Positions 9,811 through 18,634 of a DNA stretch of 51,981 nucleotides are shown piece after piece. The DNA is from Bacteroidales bacterium (GTDB lineage: Bacteria > Bacteroidota > Bacteroidia > Bacteroidales > P3). The notes below the pieces were generated by a model that was not told the origin of the DNA, searched no databases, and saw only the letters and a program-made list of their open reading frames with translations. Each line of letters starts with the position of its first letter. Position 1 is the stretch's first letter. The translations under genes were made by a program, and so were the position numbers. The stretch covers positions 1-51,981 of the forward strand of contig JAFVBF010000051.1 of the NCBI GenBank assembly GCA_017480145.1, given 5' to 3'.

Positions 9811-11154
9811 ATGCTGCTCTCTCGTTTCCAAAGCCAGATAGACGAATTGATTCCCCGAGGGGGACGCTTGCTATTGGCTGTCAGCGGTGGACGCGATTCC
9901 GTTGTTCTGGCGGATTTATGTCGTCGTGCGGGCCTCTGCTATGACATGGCTCATTGCAATTTCCATTTGCGACCTGGCGACTGCGACCGCGACGAGCAAT
10001 TTGTCCGGGCTTTGGCGCAGCAGCAGGGTGTTCCTTGTTGGGTCGCCCAGTTCGATACGCAGGCTTATGCCACCGACCAGCATCTTTCCATAGAAGATGC
10101 GGCACGAAGGCTGCGCTATGATTTTTTTGAGCAGGTGCGTCTGCAGCAGGGATTGGATTATATTGTGACAGCGCATCATCGGGACGATTCTATTGAGACT
10201 TTCTTCCTCAATTTGTTACGTGGCACCGGTATCGCTGGGTTGCATGGCATACGCCCGATGAATGGCACGGTCATTCGTCCCATGCTCATCTTCGGGCGAG
10301 ACGAGATTGACACGTATGTGCGGCATCGGAATTTATCCTATGTGGAGGATGCTTCCAATGCTTCGCTGCAATACCGCCGCAACCAGATACGCCATCAACT
10401 GATGCCCATGCTGCGTCAGTTGGCTCCGTCGTTCGATGCCTCAATGCAGCAGACGATGAGTTATCTGTCGGATGTGGAAACGGTCTATAAGGATGCTGTG
10501 ACGGGCCTTCGTCAACACCTTTTCCACAGGGTGGGGGAGAGGTCTGCTATGGATTCTTCGGCTTCAATGGTAGGTGCAGGCGATGATAGCGAGGTCATAG
10601 AAATCCCTATTGATCAGGTTCGATTATTACATCCCCGGCGTACCCTGATGTATGAGTTATTAGGTCCCTACGGATTTAGCCTCACTCAGATAGAAAATCT
10701 CCTTGACGGGCTGAACGCTCTTTCGGGACAACGTTACCTATCGCCGACGCATCTTATAGTCAAGGACCGATACAAAATACTTCTCGCTTCACGCAATTGG
10801 GTGGAAACTCCGCCACCTTCGCTCTCGGAGCGCATCATACTGCCGCCAGCAGACCTCGCTGTCATCAGGGAGTGGAGCAATGCCCGTAAGGCCTATTTTG
10901 ATGCCGATAAGCTGGCTATGCCGCTCTCTGTAAGGCATTGGCATGAGGGCGACCGCTTCTATCCTTTTGGCATGAAGGGGTCCCAGCTGCTTAGCGACTA
11001 TTTCTCTAACAACAAATACAGTCTGATAGACAAACAATGCCAGTGGCTGTTGGTAGATGCGGAAGACCGTATTTTATGGATTATTGGACGTCGTACGGAC
11101 CGTCGGGCTCAAGTGATGTCGGACACGCACCATGTGCTTGAAGTCTCTTTTTGA
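9811..11154 (+). CDS. tilS: tRNA(Ile)-lysidine synthase TilS, 447 aa
   Basis: TilS modifies C34 of tRNA-Ile(CAU) to lysidine, which makes it read AUA instead of AUG. The PP-loop ATP site is LLLAVSGGRDSVVLADL, followed by MAHCNFHLR and TAHHRDDSIETFFLNLLRGTG, both diagnostic of TilS. The segment SNASLQYRRNQIRHQLMPML is the conserved tRNA-binding turn. The C-terminal domain has VRHWHEGDRFYPFGMKGSQLLSDYF. The length is usual for Bacteroidota. It starts 12 bp after the T9SS gene, so it probably belongs to the same transcript that begins at ruvB. Confidence 0.96.
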   Translation: MLLSRFQSQIDELIPRGGRLLLAVSGGRDSVVLADLCRRAGLCYDMAHCNFHLRPGDCDRDEQFVRALAQQQGVPCWVAQFDTQAYATDQHLSIEDAARRLRYDFFEQVRLQQGLDYIVTAHHRDDSIETFFLNLLRGTGIAGLHGIRPMNGTVIRPMLIFGRDEIDTYVRHRNLSYVEDASNASLQYRRNQIRHQLMPMLRQLAPSFDASMQQTMSYLSDVETVYKDAVTGLRQHLFHRVGERSAMDSSASMVGAGDDSEVIEIPIDQVRLLHPRRTLMYELLGPYGFSLTQIENLLDGLNALSGQRYLSPTHLIVKDRYKILLASRNWVETPPPSLSERIILPPADLAVIREWSNARKAYFDADKLAMPLSVRHWHEGDRFYPFGMKGSQLLSDYFSNNKYSLIDKQCQWLLVDAEDRILWIIGRRTDRRAQVMSDTHHVLEVSF

Positions 11155-11325
11155 GCGGCAATATCCCTCTATGGGACCGAACGCAGCGGAATTGGTGATG
11201 ACTTCATCACCCTTCTTGTCATGAAGTGTCAATCATTCGGACCGCGGTGAAATCGTGGCCAGAAACCTCTGGAAGATACTATCCGCTTTGGACCAGATGG
11301 GGATTGTTCGTTTTGTGTAAAGGAA

Positions 11326-11420
11326 TTATGCTGCCCGCTAATCCCTTTTTATTGCTGTCTGTTAACCCCTTTTATTGCTGTCTGCTAACCCCTTTTTATT
11401 GCTGTCCGCTAAAACCTTTT
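11326..11420. repeat. Tandem 23-24 bp direct repeat, 3 copies plus a diverged one
   Basis: Units of the form ATTGCTGTCYGYTAACCCCT plus a T-run start at 11351, 11374 and 11398. A diverged unit (ATGCTGCCCGCTAATCCC plus T-run) precedes them. Copies differ by one to three bases and by T-run length. Confidence 0.8.
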
Positions 11421-11712
11421 AGGTCGCATGAAACTTTATCAATTGTAGATTTTATGCGGTTATAGGTCTTTCAACTCAAAAGTAAGTCCCCCCCCCTTGC
11501 GCTTCGTTCTATCCGATTTTATCGGACAGCCGTTTCTGGTGACTTGAAGAGGCTATATATTGGGGTGGCTTTCCTCCTCAATCCTGTTATTCAAACGCCT
11601 TACAACCACCTCATGAGTCTCCAATCATTATGTTATCCGTTCATTTTTGGCGGACAGCCTATGTAATCTGATGAGAGGCAGAAAATTAGGATCTTGCTTT
11701 TCAAAAAAGAAA

Positions 11713-11744
11713 ATCCGCAACACCTGTTTATCGGTATTGCGGAT
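11713..11744 (-). terminator. Terminator-like hairpin, minus-strand sense
   Basis: ATCCGCAA (11713-11720) pairs with TTGCGGAT (11737-11744), with an inner ACC/GGT. On the minus strand the hairpin is followed by TTTTCTTTTTTGA, as in an intrinsic terminator. No minus-strand gene is seen directly upstream of it. Confidence 0.5.
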
Positions 11745-11874
11745 GGGTATTTAATGCCATTTTGATTTTTATCGGACAGCAATATAAAGGAATACGTGAT
11801 GAGGTCGTCTGAACAGGCATAGCCCTTGGAAAACATAGGACAGAGGTAGAACAACAAAAACACAAAATAAGGAC

Positions 11875-11921
11875 CTAAAAAAGAGAGAGCCGCGACATAT
11901 CTATCGCGGCTCTCTCTTTTA
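11875..11921 (-). terminator. Strong intrinsic terminator of the PepSY-like gene (usable from both strands)
   Basis: GAGAGAGCCGCGA (11883-11895) pairs perfectly with TCGCGGCTCTCTC (11904-11916) around an 8-nt loop. A/T runs lie on both flanks (AAAAAA on the left, TTTT on the right). It lies 17 bp after the stop of the minus-strand gene. Confidence 0.9.
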
Positions 11922-11937
11922 GGTCTTTATCGCTGTT

Positions 11938-12966
11938 TTACTGAATGTCGTGTGAATCCAGCGGCCCTGCCAGTAAGCCCATAAATGTGTCTTTGCTGTC
12001 AAACTCCATACGGGTATATTTCTTCTGCTTGTTTACTTTCTGGCTAACTACTACGTAGGTGTAGGGTTTGGGCTTTTTGCCAGTTTCATCGCGGTATTTA
12101 CCGTCGGCGGTGTAGTTCACCATCTTCTCAATCATGTATTTCTCTCCCTTGAACTTCTCGTCCAGATATTTGATAATGCCTTTCTTGTAGCGTTCTTTTT
12201 CAAGGGTCTTACCCAGCCATTCGGCAGTGCTGTTTTCCATATTATAGACCACTTCCAGCCCTACTTTCTGGGCGTTGGTGTAATAGGCCACAATGCGTAC
12301 GCCCTTGTCTCTCAAAGCCCATTCGGGACCTTTGACAACGCGTTTGGCATGGTTTTTGTCAAAATGAGCCTTGATGCCGTCTGTGGGTTCGACCACCTTG
12401 GTGTCATTGGGCTGGTCCACTTCGGGCAGCGGGCGTTTGCCTTTTTTCGTGGTGTTGCGGCCGTCGTCCGACTCGGGGTTGTTGAGTGTGTAGTACAGCC
12501 GTTTCACGTCCTCGGGGTTAGGGGCGTTGGTCTTCATCAGCTTGCCACGTGTGTCAAATATCATCTCGCAATCGGTGGCATCGATGGCATCGCGGGCGAT
12601 AATGACACGATAATAATTGTCCCCCCCCATTTCCTCGATATAGTTAATCTCCTTGGCTTTGTAACCAGGATAGTTGTCCGTGATATAGGTGGTCATCAGG
12701 GTTGGACATTCCTTCATCTTCACGGGGAAAGAACTATACTGCCAATCGCCGCCAGCGGTGAAGTAGCCGCGTCCAGCCTGTCCGTCAATGACAAAATCGG
12801 CGATATACTGTCCAGGGGCCTGATACCAAGTCTTCACCTTGTATGAGTCATAGGTCTTGGCCAGTGTGATGAGGACGGATTTGGGAACTTCTGTCTCTTT
12901 AACCTTGGTCTGCGCGCCGGCAAGGAGGGGCAGGCAAAGCAGGGCAATCAAAAGGAGTCTCTTCAT
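11938..12966 (-). CDS. Secreted PepSY-like (BLIP-like) domain protein, 342 aa
   Basis: A signal peptide (MKRLLLIALLCLPLLAGAQ) leads into a PepSY-like module of the Bacteroidota beta-lactamase-inhibitor-like family: VPKSVLITLAKTYDSYKVKTWYQ, then IADFVIDGQAGRGYFTAGGDW, then LMTTYITDNYPGYKAKEINYIEE and YRVIIARDAIDATDCEMIFDTRGKLM. A Lys-rich linker separates this from a second domain (residues ~215-342) that I do not recognise. Such proteins are periplasmic or surface exposed and of unknown role. A run of eight G in the coding strand (12621-12628, encoding Met-Gly-Gly-Asp) is a possible slippage site. The gene is 69 bp downstream of purA and ends at a strong terminator. Confidence 0.75.
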   Translation of the reverse strand: MKRLLLIALLCLPLLAGAQTKVKETEVPKSVLITLAKTYDSYKVKTWYQAPGQYIADFVIDGQAGRGYFTAGGDWQYSSFPVKMKECPTLMTTYITDNYPGYKAKEINYIEEMGGDNYYRVIIARDAIDATDCEMIFDTRGKLMKTNAPNPEDVKRLYYTLNNPESDDGRNTTKKGKRPLPEVDQPNDTKVVEPTDGIKAHFDKNHAKRVVKGPEWALRDKGVRIVAYYTNAQKVGLEVVYNMENSTAEWLGKTLEKERYKKGIIKYLDEKFKGEKYMIEKMVNYTADGKYRDETGKKPKPYTYVVVSQKVNKQKKYTRMEFDSKDTFMGLLAGPLDSHDIQ

Positions 12967-13035
12967 GATTTACGGATTTGATAAGATATTATGGTAACGA
13001 GGGAGAGGCGCTTTTATTGTGCAAATGGCTGTCTT

Positions 13036-14328
13036 CTATTTGAAAAGCACGTCTTTGCGGTCGGGGCTGATGGAGACGGCCATGATGTGTACTCCGGTGG
13101 ATTGCTCAATGGCGTCCAGATAGCTGCGCAGGGCCTCTGGCAGGTCTGTGTATCGTTGTGTGCCTGCCAAAGGCTTTTTCCAGCCAGGGAAGGAACGGAG
13201 AACGGGTTCGATATGAACGTTGTTGAACTCAAATGGCAGTTCGTCGGTCTCTTTGCCTTCGATGGTGTAGGCCGTGCACATCTTCACCTCTTCAAATTCA
13301 TCCATGACATCAGGCTTGGTGACGAAAAGGTCGGTAACGCCGTCAAGCATACAGGCATAGCGCAGTGCGGGAATGTCAATCCAGCCGCAGCGACGCGGAC
13401 GTCCGGTGACGCTGCCAAATTCATGCCCTAATTCGCACAGCCGACGACCGGTCTCGTCGAATAATTCTGTGGGGAACGGGCCTGCGCCAACTCGTGTGCA
13501 GTAGGCCTTTGTGATGCCCATCACGCGTCCGATAGCCGACGGGGCGATGCCCAGTCCGGAACATACCCCGGCGGTGACGGTGGAAGAAGATGTGACAAAG
13601 GGATAGGAGCCGAAGTCGATGTCCAGCATCGAGCCCTGTGCACCTTCGGCCAGAACTTTCTTGCCGTCGCGTAGGCACTGATTGATGAAGTATTCGCTGT
13701 TGATGAGTCGGAAACGTTTCAGTGTCTCGATGGCAGACAGCCATTGCTGTTCGTAGGCTTCCAAAGTCATACCCTCCAGACGGAATCCCTCAATGTCAAA
13801 ACGCAGGGTGTGGGCGGTCTGTAGATGTTGCACTTTCAGTAGCTCGTAGCGCTCTTTGAAGTCGGATGCCAGCAGGTCTCCCACGCGCAGTCCGGTACGG
13901 GCGATTTTATCGGTATAGGCGGGACCTATGCCTTTGAGCGTGGAGCCTATCTTGGCGTTGCCTTTGGCCTGCTCATTGGCGGCATCGAGCATACGGTGTG
14001 AGGGCAGTATCAGGTGTGCTTTCTTGGAGATGTAAAGGTTTCGGGTGGCATCCACGCCTTTCTCTTCCAGTGCGGCAATCTCTTGTTCAAAGATACGCGG
14101 CTCTATGAGAACCCCATTGCCAATGACGTTGATTTTGTCTTGATGGAATATCCCCGAGGGTATGGTCCGGAGCACGTGTTTCATGCCATTAAACTCCAGT
14201 GTGTGTCCGGCATTAGGACCGCCCTGAAAACGGGCTATTACGTCATAGTTCGGGGTCAGCACGTCCACTACTTTGCCTTTGCCTTCGTCTCCCCATTGCA
14301 GACCCAGTAGCACATCGACTTTGCTCAT
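13036..14328 (-). CDS. purA: Adenylosuccinate synthetase PurA, 430 aa
   Basis: PurA joins IMP and aspartate using GTP, the first committed step to AMP. The protein opens with VDVLLGLQWGDEGKGKVVDVL, which holds the catalytic Asp and the P-loop-like glycines. It continues with FQGGPNAGHTL (catalytic His), IGSTLKGIGPAYTDKIARTGLRVGDL, EGAQGSMLDIDFGSYPFVTSSSTVTAG and VTGRPRRCGWIDIPALRYA. The length is normal. The ATG at 14328 lies downstream of a TATCTTCG box. A near-perfect inverted repeat sits in the leader (14377-14401). Confidence 0.98.
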   Translation of the reverse strand: MSKVDVLLGLQWGDEGKGKVVDVLTPNYDVIARFQGGPNAGHTLEFNGMKHVLRTIPSGIFHQDKINVIGNGVLIEPRIFEQEIAALEEKGVDATRNLYISKKAHLILPSHRMLDAANEQAKGNAKIGSTLKGIGPAYTDKIARTGLRVGDLLASDFKERYELLKVQHLQTAHTLRFDIEGFRLEGMTLEAYEQQWLSAIETLKRFRLINSEYFINQCLRDGKKVLAEGAQGSMLDIDFGSYPFVTSSSTVTAGVCSGLGIAPSAIGRVMGITKAYCTRVGAGPFPTELFDETGRRLCELGHEFGSVTGRPRRCGWIDIPALRYACMLDGVTDLFVTKPDVMDEFEEVKMCTAYTIEGKETDELPFEFNNVHIEPVLRSFPGWKKPLAGTQRYTDLPEALRSYLDAIEQSTGVHIMAVSISPDRKDVLFK

Positions 14329-14376
14329 ATATTCTTTTGTTTAAATTATCTTATTATTTGTAAGGTCATTAATATA

Positions 14377-14420
14377 TGTATGCACGCAATGCGGACATAC
14401 AAAAAAACGTTGCGAAGATA
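14377..14420 (-). promoter_or_regulatory. purA promoter box and leader inverted repeat
   Basis: On the minus strand TATCTTCG (14420-14413) resembles the -7 box. Immediately downstream, a 12+1+12 inverted repeat (14377-14401, ends TGTATG/CATACA, 10 of 12 pairs matching) would lie at the very 5' end of the transcript. It could stabilise the mRNA or act as an operator. Confidence 0.4.
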
Positions 14421-14484
14421 CCATTTTTTTGCCGAATTTCTATCAAAAACTTTCGGACGCTTATGGCTCACAGAATGGTTGCGA

Positions 14485-15123
14485 TTACTCTTTGTCCCGC
14501 TGTTTTTTGAACCATTCCACGAACTCCGGCAGGTCGTCTAATGGTTGGAATCCGGACTTAAAGGGTTCGTCAGGAACTTGGCAGATTTCCAAATAGCCCA
14601 GCAGTGTGGCGCAGTCGAATTCTCCTATCATGTCCTCAATGGTGACATAGACACCCACTTGTAGGTCTTCGTCATCGGCAGGGGGGACGAATTTGCCGCC
14701 TGCTACCTGTTTCAAGTCCAAAGCCACTCGTAGGCCGATGAAGTCTGGTTCATCCTCACATTCCAGCTGCATGAAGTGCATTTTGCTGGTGTCGAACAGA
14801 AATTGGTCGAACCGCACGCGCAAATGGCTGCCACCAGGCTGCTTGAAGGCTACGAAATCCCACCAGTCCAGGTCCGGCGCCTCGTCTGTCAGGGCTATCA
14901 CGTAGCGAAATAAGTCGCTATCTCCCTCTGCCGTGAAGGTCAGTTTTCGACCGTTGGACGTGGCCTCGCCCATGGTATAGGTCAGGCCGGGACAGTATTG
15001 TTCGAGTTGTTGCTGCAACTCGTCAAGGAGCTGTTTCTGCTCTTTCTCTTGAAGGTCGTTAAGCATGGTCAGTGCCTCATTGTGCGCTTCAAACCATTGC
15101 CAGAAAATCTTTGTGTCGTACAT
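14485..15123 (-). CDS. Conserved-looking hypothetical protein, 212 aa, cytoplasmic
   Basis: I do not recognise the family. The protein has no signal peptide or membrane segment and is acidic and rich in aromatic residues. An N-terminal helical part (IFWQWFEAHNEALTMLNDLQEKEQKQLLDELQQQL) leads into an alpha/beta part with a WWDFVAFKQP motif, paired strands (LRVRFDQFLFDTSKMHFMQLE), and a PPADDEDLQVGVYVTIEDMIGEFDC stretch. It lies 51 bp downstream of murB on the same strand, so it probably shares the murB transcript. The purA promoter lies 65 bp beyond its stop. Coding is supported by an uninterrupted frame and codon use like that of its neighbours. Confidence 0.75.
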   Translation of the reverse strand: MYDTKIFWQWFEAHNEALTMLNDLQEKEQKQLLDELQQQLEQYCPGLTYTMGEATSNGRKLTFTAEGDSDLFRYVIALTDEAPDLDWWDFVAFKQPGGSHLRVRFDQFLFDTSKMHFMQLECEDEPDFIGLRVALDLKQVAGGKFVPPADDEDLQVGVYVTIEDMIGEFDCATLLGYLEICQVPDEPFKSGFQPLDDLPEFVEWFKKQRDKE

Positions 15124-15174
15124 ATTTATATTAAGAATATTCTGTGAATGCAGTTTGCATAAGGTCCCCTTTCG

Positions 15175-16209
15175 CTATGCTATGGAGAACAAGGCTTCTC
15201 GTTCTAATGGGATGTCGAACTGGGCCTCAACATCCTGCATGATTGCTTCGGAAAGATTTCGGACTTCATCGAAAGTGCAACCGCCAAGGTTTACCAGAAC
15301 CAAAGGCTGTTTCACATATACGCCGCATCGTCCCATGTTGCGGCCTTTCCATCCGCACTGTTCTATCAGCCACGCTGCCGACACTTTGTATCCGTTGCCA
15401 TCTTTGTGTCCGTGTAGGTCGGGATGTATTTCTTTAAGATGGTTGTAGTGTGACGGGCTGATAATCGGATTTTTGAAGAAACTGCCTGCGCTGCCCATGT
15501 CTTCTGGCCGGGGCAGTTTGTCCCAGCGGATGCGTGTGACAGTGTCATACACCTGTCGGGCACTCGGGTTCGCCAGGCCATCCATCTTCAATGCCTCCAT
15601 CAAACTTTTGTAGGCAAGATTGGGCTCATAAGTCTTGGACAGACGAAACCAGACTTCTGTAATGATGCAGCGGTCAGCCATTTTGTTTTTGAAGATGCTG
15701 TCGCGGTAGCCAAAGTGACATTCTTCCGTTGTAAATATCAGTGATTTGCCAGTTGTGATGTCTGTTGCGAAGACTCTCTCGATATAATCTTTGGCTTCTA
15801 CTCCGTAGGCCCCCACATTCTGCACGGGGGCAGCCCCTACGGTGCCGGGTATGGCGGCCATGTTTTCAAGTCCGTGCCAGCCGTGAGCCACACAGTGGCG
15901 CACCAAATCGTCCCATAGTTCCCCTGCTGCGGCACTCACGGTTATGGCATCTTCGTCCTCAACAACCACTCGTATCCCTTTTGTCGCTATATGCACCACG
16001 GTTCCGTGGTATCGGTAGGGGAACAGCATGTTGCTCCCGCCACCGAGAATGACGAATGGCTTCTGCAGCTTGCCGCTGTCCAGCAAGCAGTGTATGTCTG
16101 ACGGATGTTGAATTTCGATGTACTTGTCGGCAGTAGCGTCAAGACCGAAAGTGTGGCGTGCTTTCAGCGATACATCATGTTGTATGGTGGGGTGCTGCGT
16201 TGTGTCCAT
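15175..16209 (-). CDS. murB: UDP-N-acetylenolpyruvoylglucosamine reductase MurB, 344 aa
   Basis: MurB is the FAD enzyme that uses NADPH to reduce UDP-GlcNAc-enolpyruvate to UDP-MurNAc in peptidoglycan synthesis. FAD-binding motifs are visible as PFVILGGGSNMLF and MAAIPGTVGAAPVQNVGAYGVEAKDYIERV. The type I features are present: a tyrosine loop (ECHFGYRDSIFK), the catalytic-serine segment GSAGSFFKNP, and the C-terminal SAAWLIEQCGWKG. The length fits the Escherichia coli-like long form. It starts 12 bp after the patatin gene stop, so the two envelope genes probably form one transcript. Confidence 0.97.
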   Translation of the reverse strand: MDTTQHPTIQHDVSLKARHTFGLDATADKYIEIQHPSDIHCLLDSGKLQKPFVILGGGSNMLFPYRYHGTVVHIATKGIRVVVEDEDAITVSAAAGELWDDLVRHCVAHGWHGLENMAAIPGTVGAAPVQNVGAYGVEAKDYIERVFATDITTGKSLIFTTEECHFGYRDSIFKNKMADRCIITEVWFRLSKTYEPNLAYKSLMEALKMDGLANPSARQVYDTVTRIRWDKLPRPEDMGSAGSFFKNPIISPSHYNHLKEIHPDLHGHKDGNGYKVSAAWLIEQCGWKGRNMGRCGVYVKQPLVLVNLGGCTFDEVRNLSEAIMQDVEAQFDIPLEREALFSIA

Positions 16210-16221
16210 GGCGGAATTGGA

Positions 16222-18525
16222 TTAAATATCATAGCCGATGGATACGGAGGCGCCCCACTGATAGTTTAACGAACTCCAGTGCAGGTCCACAGCTACGAGC
16301 CCGAGAATCGTCGGCAGGGCGTATTGAAAACCTATGCCATAGTAGGCTTTTAAAGGCTTGCTGTCCTCGATGGTGAAAATGGGTTCGGTAGAGCCTCCGA
16401 TGGCATTGGCCAGAATGGAGATGTACTGCGAGTTGGACACTCGAAATCGAAGGTCATAACGAACAACGGCGGCATCGGTGAGACACATCTGAACATGGTT
16501 GATGCCGATGAAAGGTAGATGCCATTCTCCATAGCGATTGGCAATGGGACCTCCAAAAAGGGTGTGAAACGCCGACTCATGACCGTGATTCGAGGTCAGT
16601 CGTGTATAGAATTGTGGTGACCCCGTAAAGCGGCTACCTCCATAAGCGTGATTGCGGCGTATGGAGAACGTCAGGTCTCCGAATCCGTAACCTGTAGGCT
16701 TAAAATGCGAACGGTGCTGTGTTCTCCAATTGATGTCCAGAAGCACCTGGACGCCACGTGTGGCCATAAACTTCTTGTTTCGGCTGTCGTAACTTATTCT
16801 GCCAAAGAGTCCATAATACTTGCGGGTGAAATCATAGGACGGTATCTCCGGCCCTGAAATGGCCTGAGCAAAATCAATGATTTCCTCCTGTCCACCAAGT
16901 GAGATATTGACTTTTTGACTTTGGAATTCTGAGAAAAACAGTTTTAGTTTATTCTCTCGTCTCAGGCCAGTCCCCATTAGTGAACGATGGTCGTATATCT
17001 GGTAGTTGTTTTTATGGTAGAGGTATTCCATATTGATGGTCCCCAGTCGCCATCCTTCGTAAGATCCTCGTACATGGAATCGGGTATTATAATTCAGTCG
17101 TGCCGAAGTCATTAGTTTGAATCCTGAGCCACGGTGTTGGTTCAGACCCAGTGCCAGTAGCACAGAGGCACTCTCTTCTGAATTGTAGCGAAGACCTGCT
17201 GCAAAAACGTGGGGCTCCGCATTCTTCAGATTTGTTGTCATCTTATAGCATGCATATCTCATGCTGTCTGTCGGGCACTGGCTTTCCGTAAGGTTATAGG
17301 TAATATCGGTCAGGGTTCCAGTCCCTATGAGTCTTTGTAAGGCATCTTCTATGTCGTCGTTTGTCATGAGGCCAGGCGTTAGGCCACAACGTTCAAATTG
17401 CCGTTCATAGTCAGTAGCCACGCCTGTGCGTTCTACGTGGGTGATATAGATGGTGTCGTCGCCCAGATACTTGGCGGGTGGCGTTACCTTTTTCACCTCC
17501 GTCCCACCATAGGCCGCCAGTTCTCTTTTCAGCTCTTCTATCTGAGGCGCACAGGCTTGTGCCTGCAAATAACCCCTCATGACCAGTGTGTCGATGGCCT
17601 CCTTTGTGAAGCTCAGCATGTTGAAACCGCTCATGTCAGGCCGGATATAGATGTCGCACAGTTGCCTGTTGTCCTGCCTTTTGTGGCTTACGGCTATTTG
17701 CATCATCTGGTAAGCTATCTGTGGCAGTGACTGCAGGTTCTCGTAGGTCGAATCCAGTTCCTGAGCCACCTCGATTCCGATGATAATGTCGGCTCCCATC
17801 TCACGGCAGATGTCCGTTGGAAAATTGTTCACCATTCCTCCGTCCAGCAGTAGGTGATTGCCTATCTGTACCGGGTCAAATATGCCGGGAATAGCCATAC
17901 TTGCCCTCATGGATACAGGTAGTCGTCCGCTCCTCATTACGTAGGCATCACCAGTCACAATATCCGTGGCTACACAGGCAAAAGGGATTGGCAGACTGTC
18001 AAAACTGATAGAGTCTTGATAGCCTACGCTCATATTGTTGAATAGGTTGGTGACATTGCTCCCCCCAACAAAAGAACTGGGTAATGACTGGATGATGGTT
18101 GTCCACAGGTTTTGATCTTCGCTAATCGCCGTTTCTACATTCCGCATCCGAAATGGAATCTGAAAGAGATAGGTGCTTCGGAATAATCTCTCTTTTGATG
18201 TTAGCATGGTGGGCTCAATACGCCTCGTCATGTAGTGCGACCAGTCCAGTGTGCTGATGATTTTCGCCATCTCATCGGGCGTGTACCCTTGGGCATACAG
18301 CCCTCCGATGATTGATCCCATACTTGTCCCTGCCACATAGTCCACGGGTATGCCTTGCTCCTCCAGGTATTTCAATGCCCCTATATGTGCGGCTCCCTTG
18401 GCACCTCCGCCCCCCAGCACTACACCTATCTTGGGACGACCTTCCTGCTGTGCACATACGTCTGCCCTGCCTGAGGCGAGCATCAGGCAGAGTGTCAAGG
18501 TATAGAAGATGATGTTCTTTTTCAT
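16222..18525 (-). CDS. Patatin-like phospholipase fused to POTRA and outer-membrane barrel, 767 aa
   Basis: I chose the ATG at 18525, which gives a signal peptide (MKKNIIFYTLTLCLMLASG). A TTG at 18564 only adds 13 non-signal residues. The patatin domain shows the oxyanion loop GGGGAKGAAHIG, the nucleophile elbow GTSMGS and the aspartate of the catalytic dyad in DGGMVNNFP. A POTRA-like stretch follows (YITHVERTG...DIEDALQRLIGTGTLTDITYNL). The rest, to YQWGASVSIGYDI, is a run of amphipathic strands typical of an Omp85-type 16-strand barrel. Known: PlpD-type (type Vd) proteins share this layout, and the lipase domain is presented at or released from the outer surface. The substrate is unknown. 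Confidence 0.9.
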   Translation of the reverse strand: MKKNIIFYTLTLCLMLASGRADVCAQQEGRPKIGVVLGGGGAKGAAHIGALKYLEEQGIPVDYVAGTSMGSIIGGLYAQGYTPDEMAKIISTLDWSHYMTRRIEPTMLTSKERLFRSTYLFQIPFRMRNVETAISEDQNLWTTIIQSLPSSFVGGSNVTNLFNNMSVGYQDSISFDSLPIPFACVATDIVTGDAYVMRSGRLPVSMRASMAIPGIFDPVQIGNHLLLDGGMVNNFPTDICREMGADIIIGIEVAQELDSTYENLQSLPQIAYQMMQIAVSHKRQDNRQLCDIYIRPDMSGFNMLSFTKEAIDTLVMRGYLQAQACAPQIEELKRELAAYGGTEVKKVTPPAKYLGDDTIYITHVERTGVATDYERQFERCGLTPGLMTNDDIEDALQRLIGTGTLTDITYNLTESQCPTDSMRYACYKMTTNLKNAEPHVFAAGLRYNSEESASVLLALGLNQHRGSGFKLMTSARLNYNTRFHVRGSYEGWRLGTINMEYLYHKNNYQIYDHRSLMGTGLRRENKLKLFFSEFQSQKVNISLGGQEEIIDFAQAISGPEIPSYDFTRKYYGLFGRISYDSRNKKFMATRGVQVLLDINWRTQHRSHFKPTGYGFGDLTFSIRRNHAYGGSRFTGSPQFYTRLTSNHGHESAFHTLFGGPIANRYGEWHLPFIGINHVQMCLTDAAVVRYDLRFRVSNSQYISILANAIGGSTEPIFTIEDSKPLKAYYGIGFQYALPTILGLVAVDLHWSSLNYQWGASVSIGYDI

Positions 18526-18584
18526 AACTTCTTCATACGTCTGGAGGCTGCCTACGGCCTGCAAAACGTTTGTTGGTGCATAAA

Positions 18585-18613
18585 AAAAGGCGTATTGTCT
18601 TACATACGCCTTT
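18585..18613 (-). terminator. Intrinsic terminator of the TPR protein gene
   Basis: AAAGGCGTAT (18586-18595) pairs with ATACGCCTTT (18604-18613). On the minus strand it is followed by seven T. It separates the TPR gene from the patatin gene. Confidence 0.88.
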
Positions 18614-18634
18614 CTTTGTGATTAGCCCATGACC

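Larger units (their letters stand above)
11155..11880. other. Gene-free stretch with repeats between tilS and the PepSY-like gene
   Basis: Short ORFs here are not credible because they read through repeats and hairpins. A 7-bp stem-loop GGTGATG/CATCACC (11194-11211) may end the tilS transcript. A tandem 23-24 bp repeat lies at 11326-11420. The octamer CGGACAGC occurs at 11523, 11651 and 11773 and inverted at 11401. There is also a C9 run at 11488-11496. The stretch looks like the remains of a small mobile or repeated element. Confidence 0.5.

Noticed and set aside
11226-11465. 79-codon ORF over the tandem repeats
   Set aside because: Its low-complexity FLLLSVNPFYCC-type sequence is just the translation of the 23-bp repeats.
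11633-11863. 76-codon minus-strand ORF
   Set aside because: It contains the terminator-like hairpin at 11713-11744 and has no domain or plausible neighbours.
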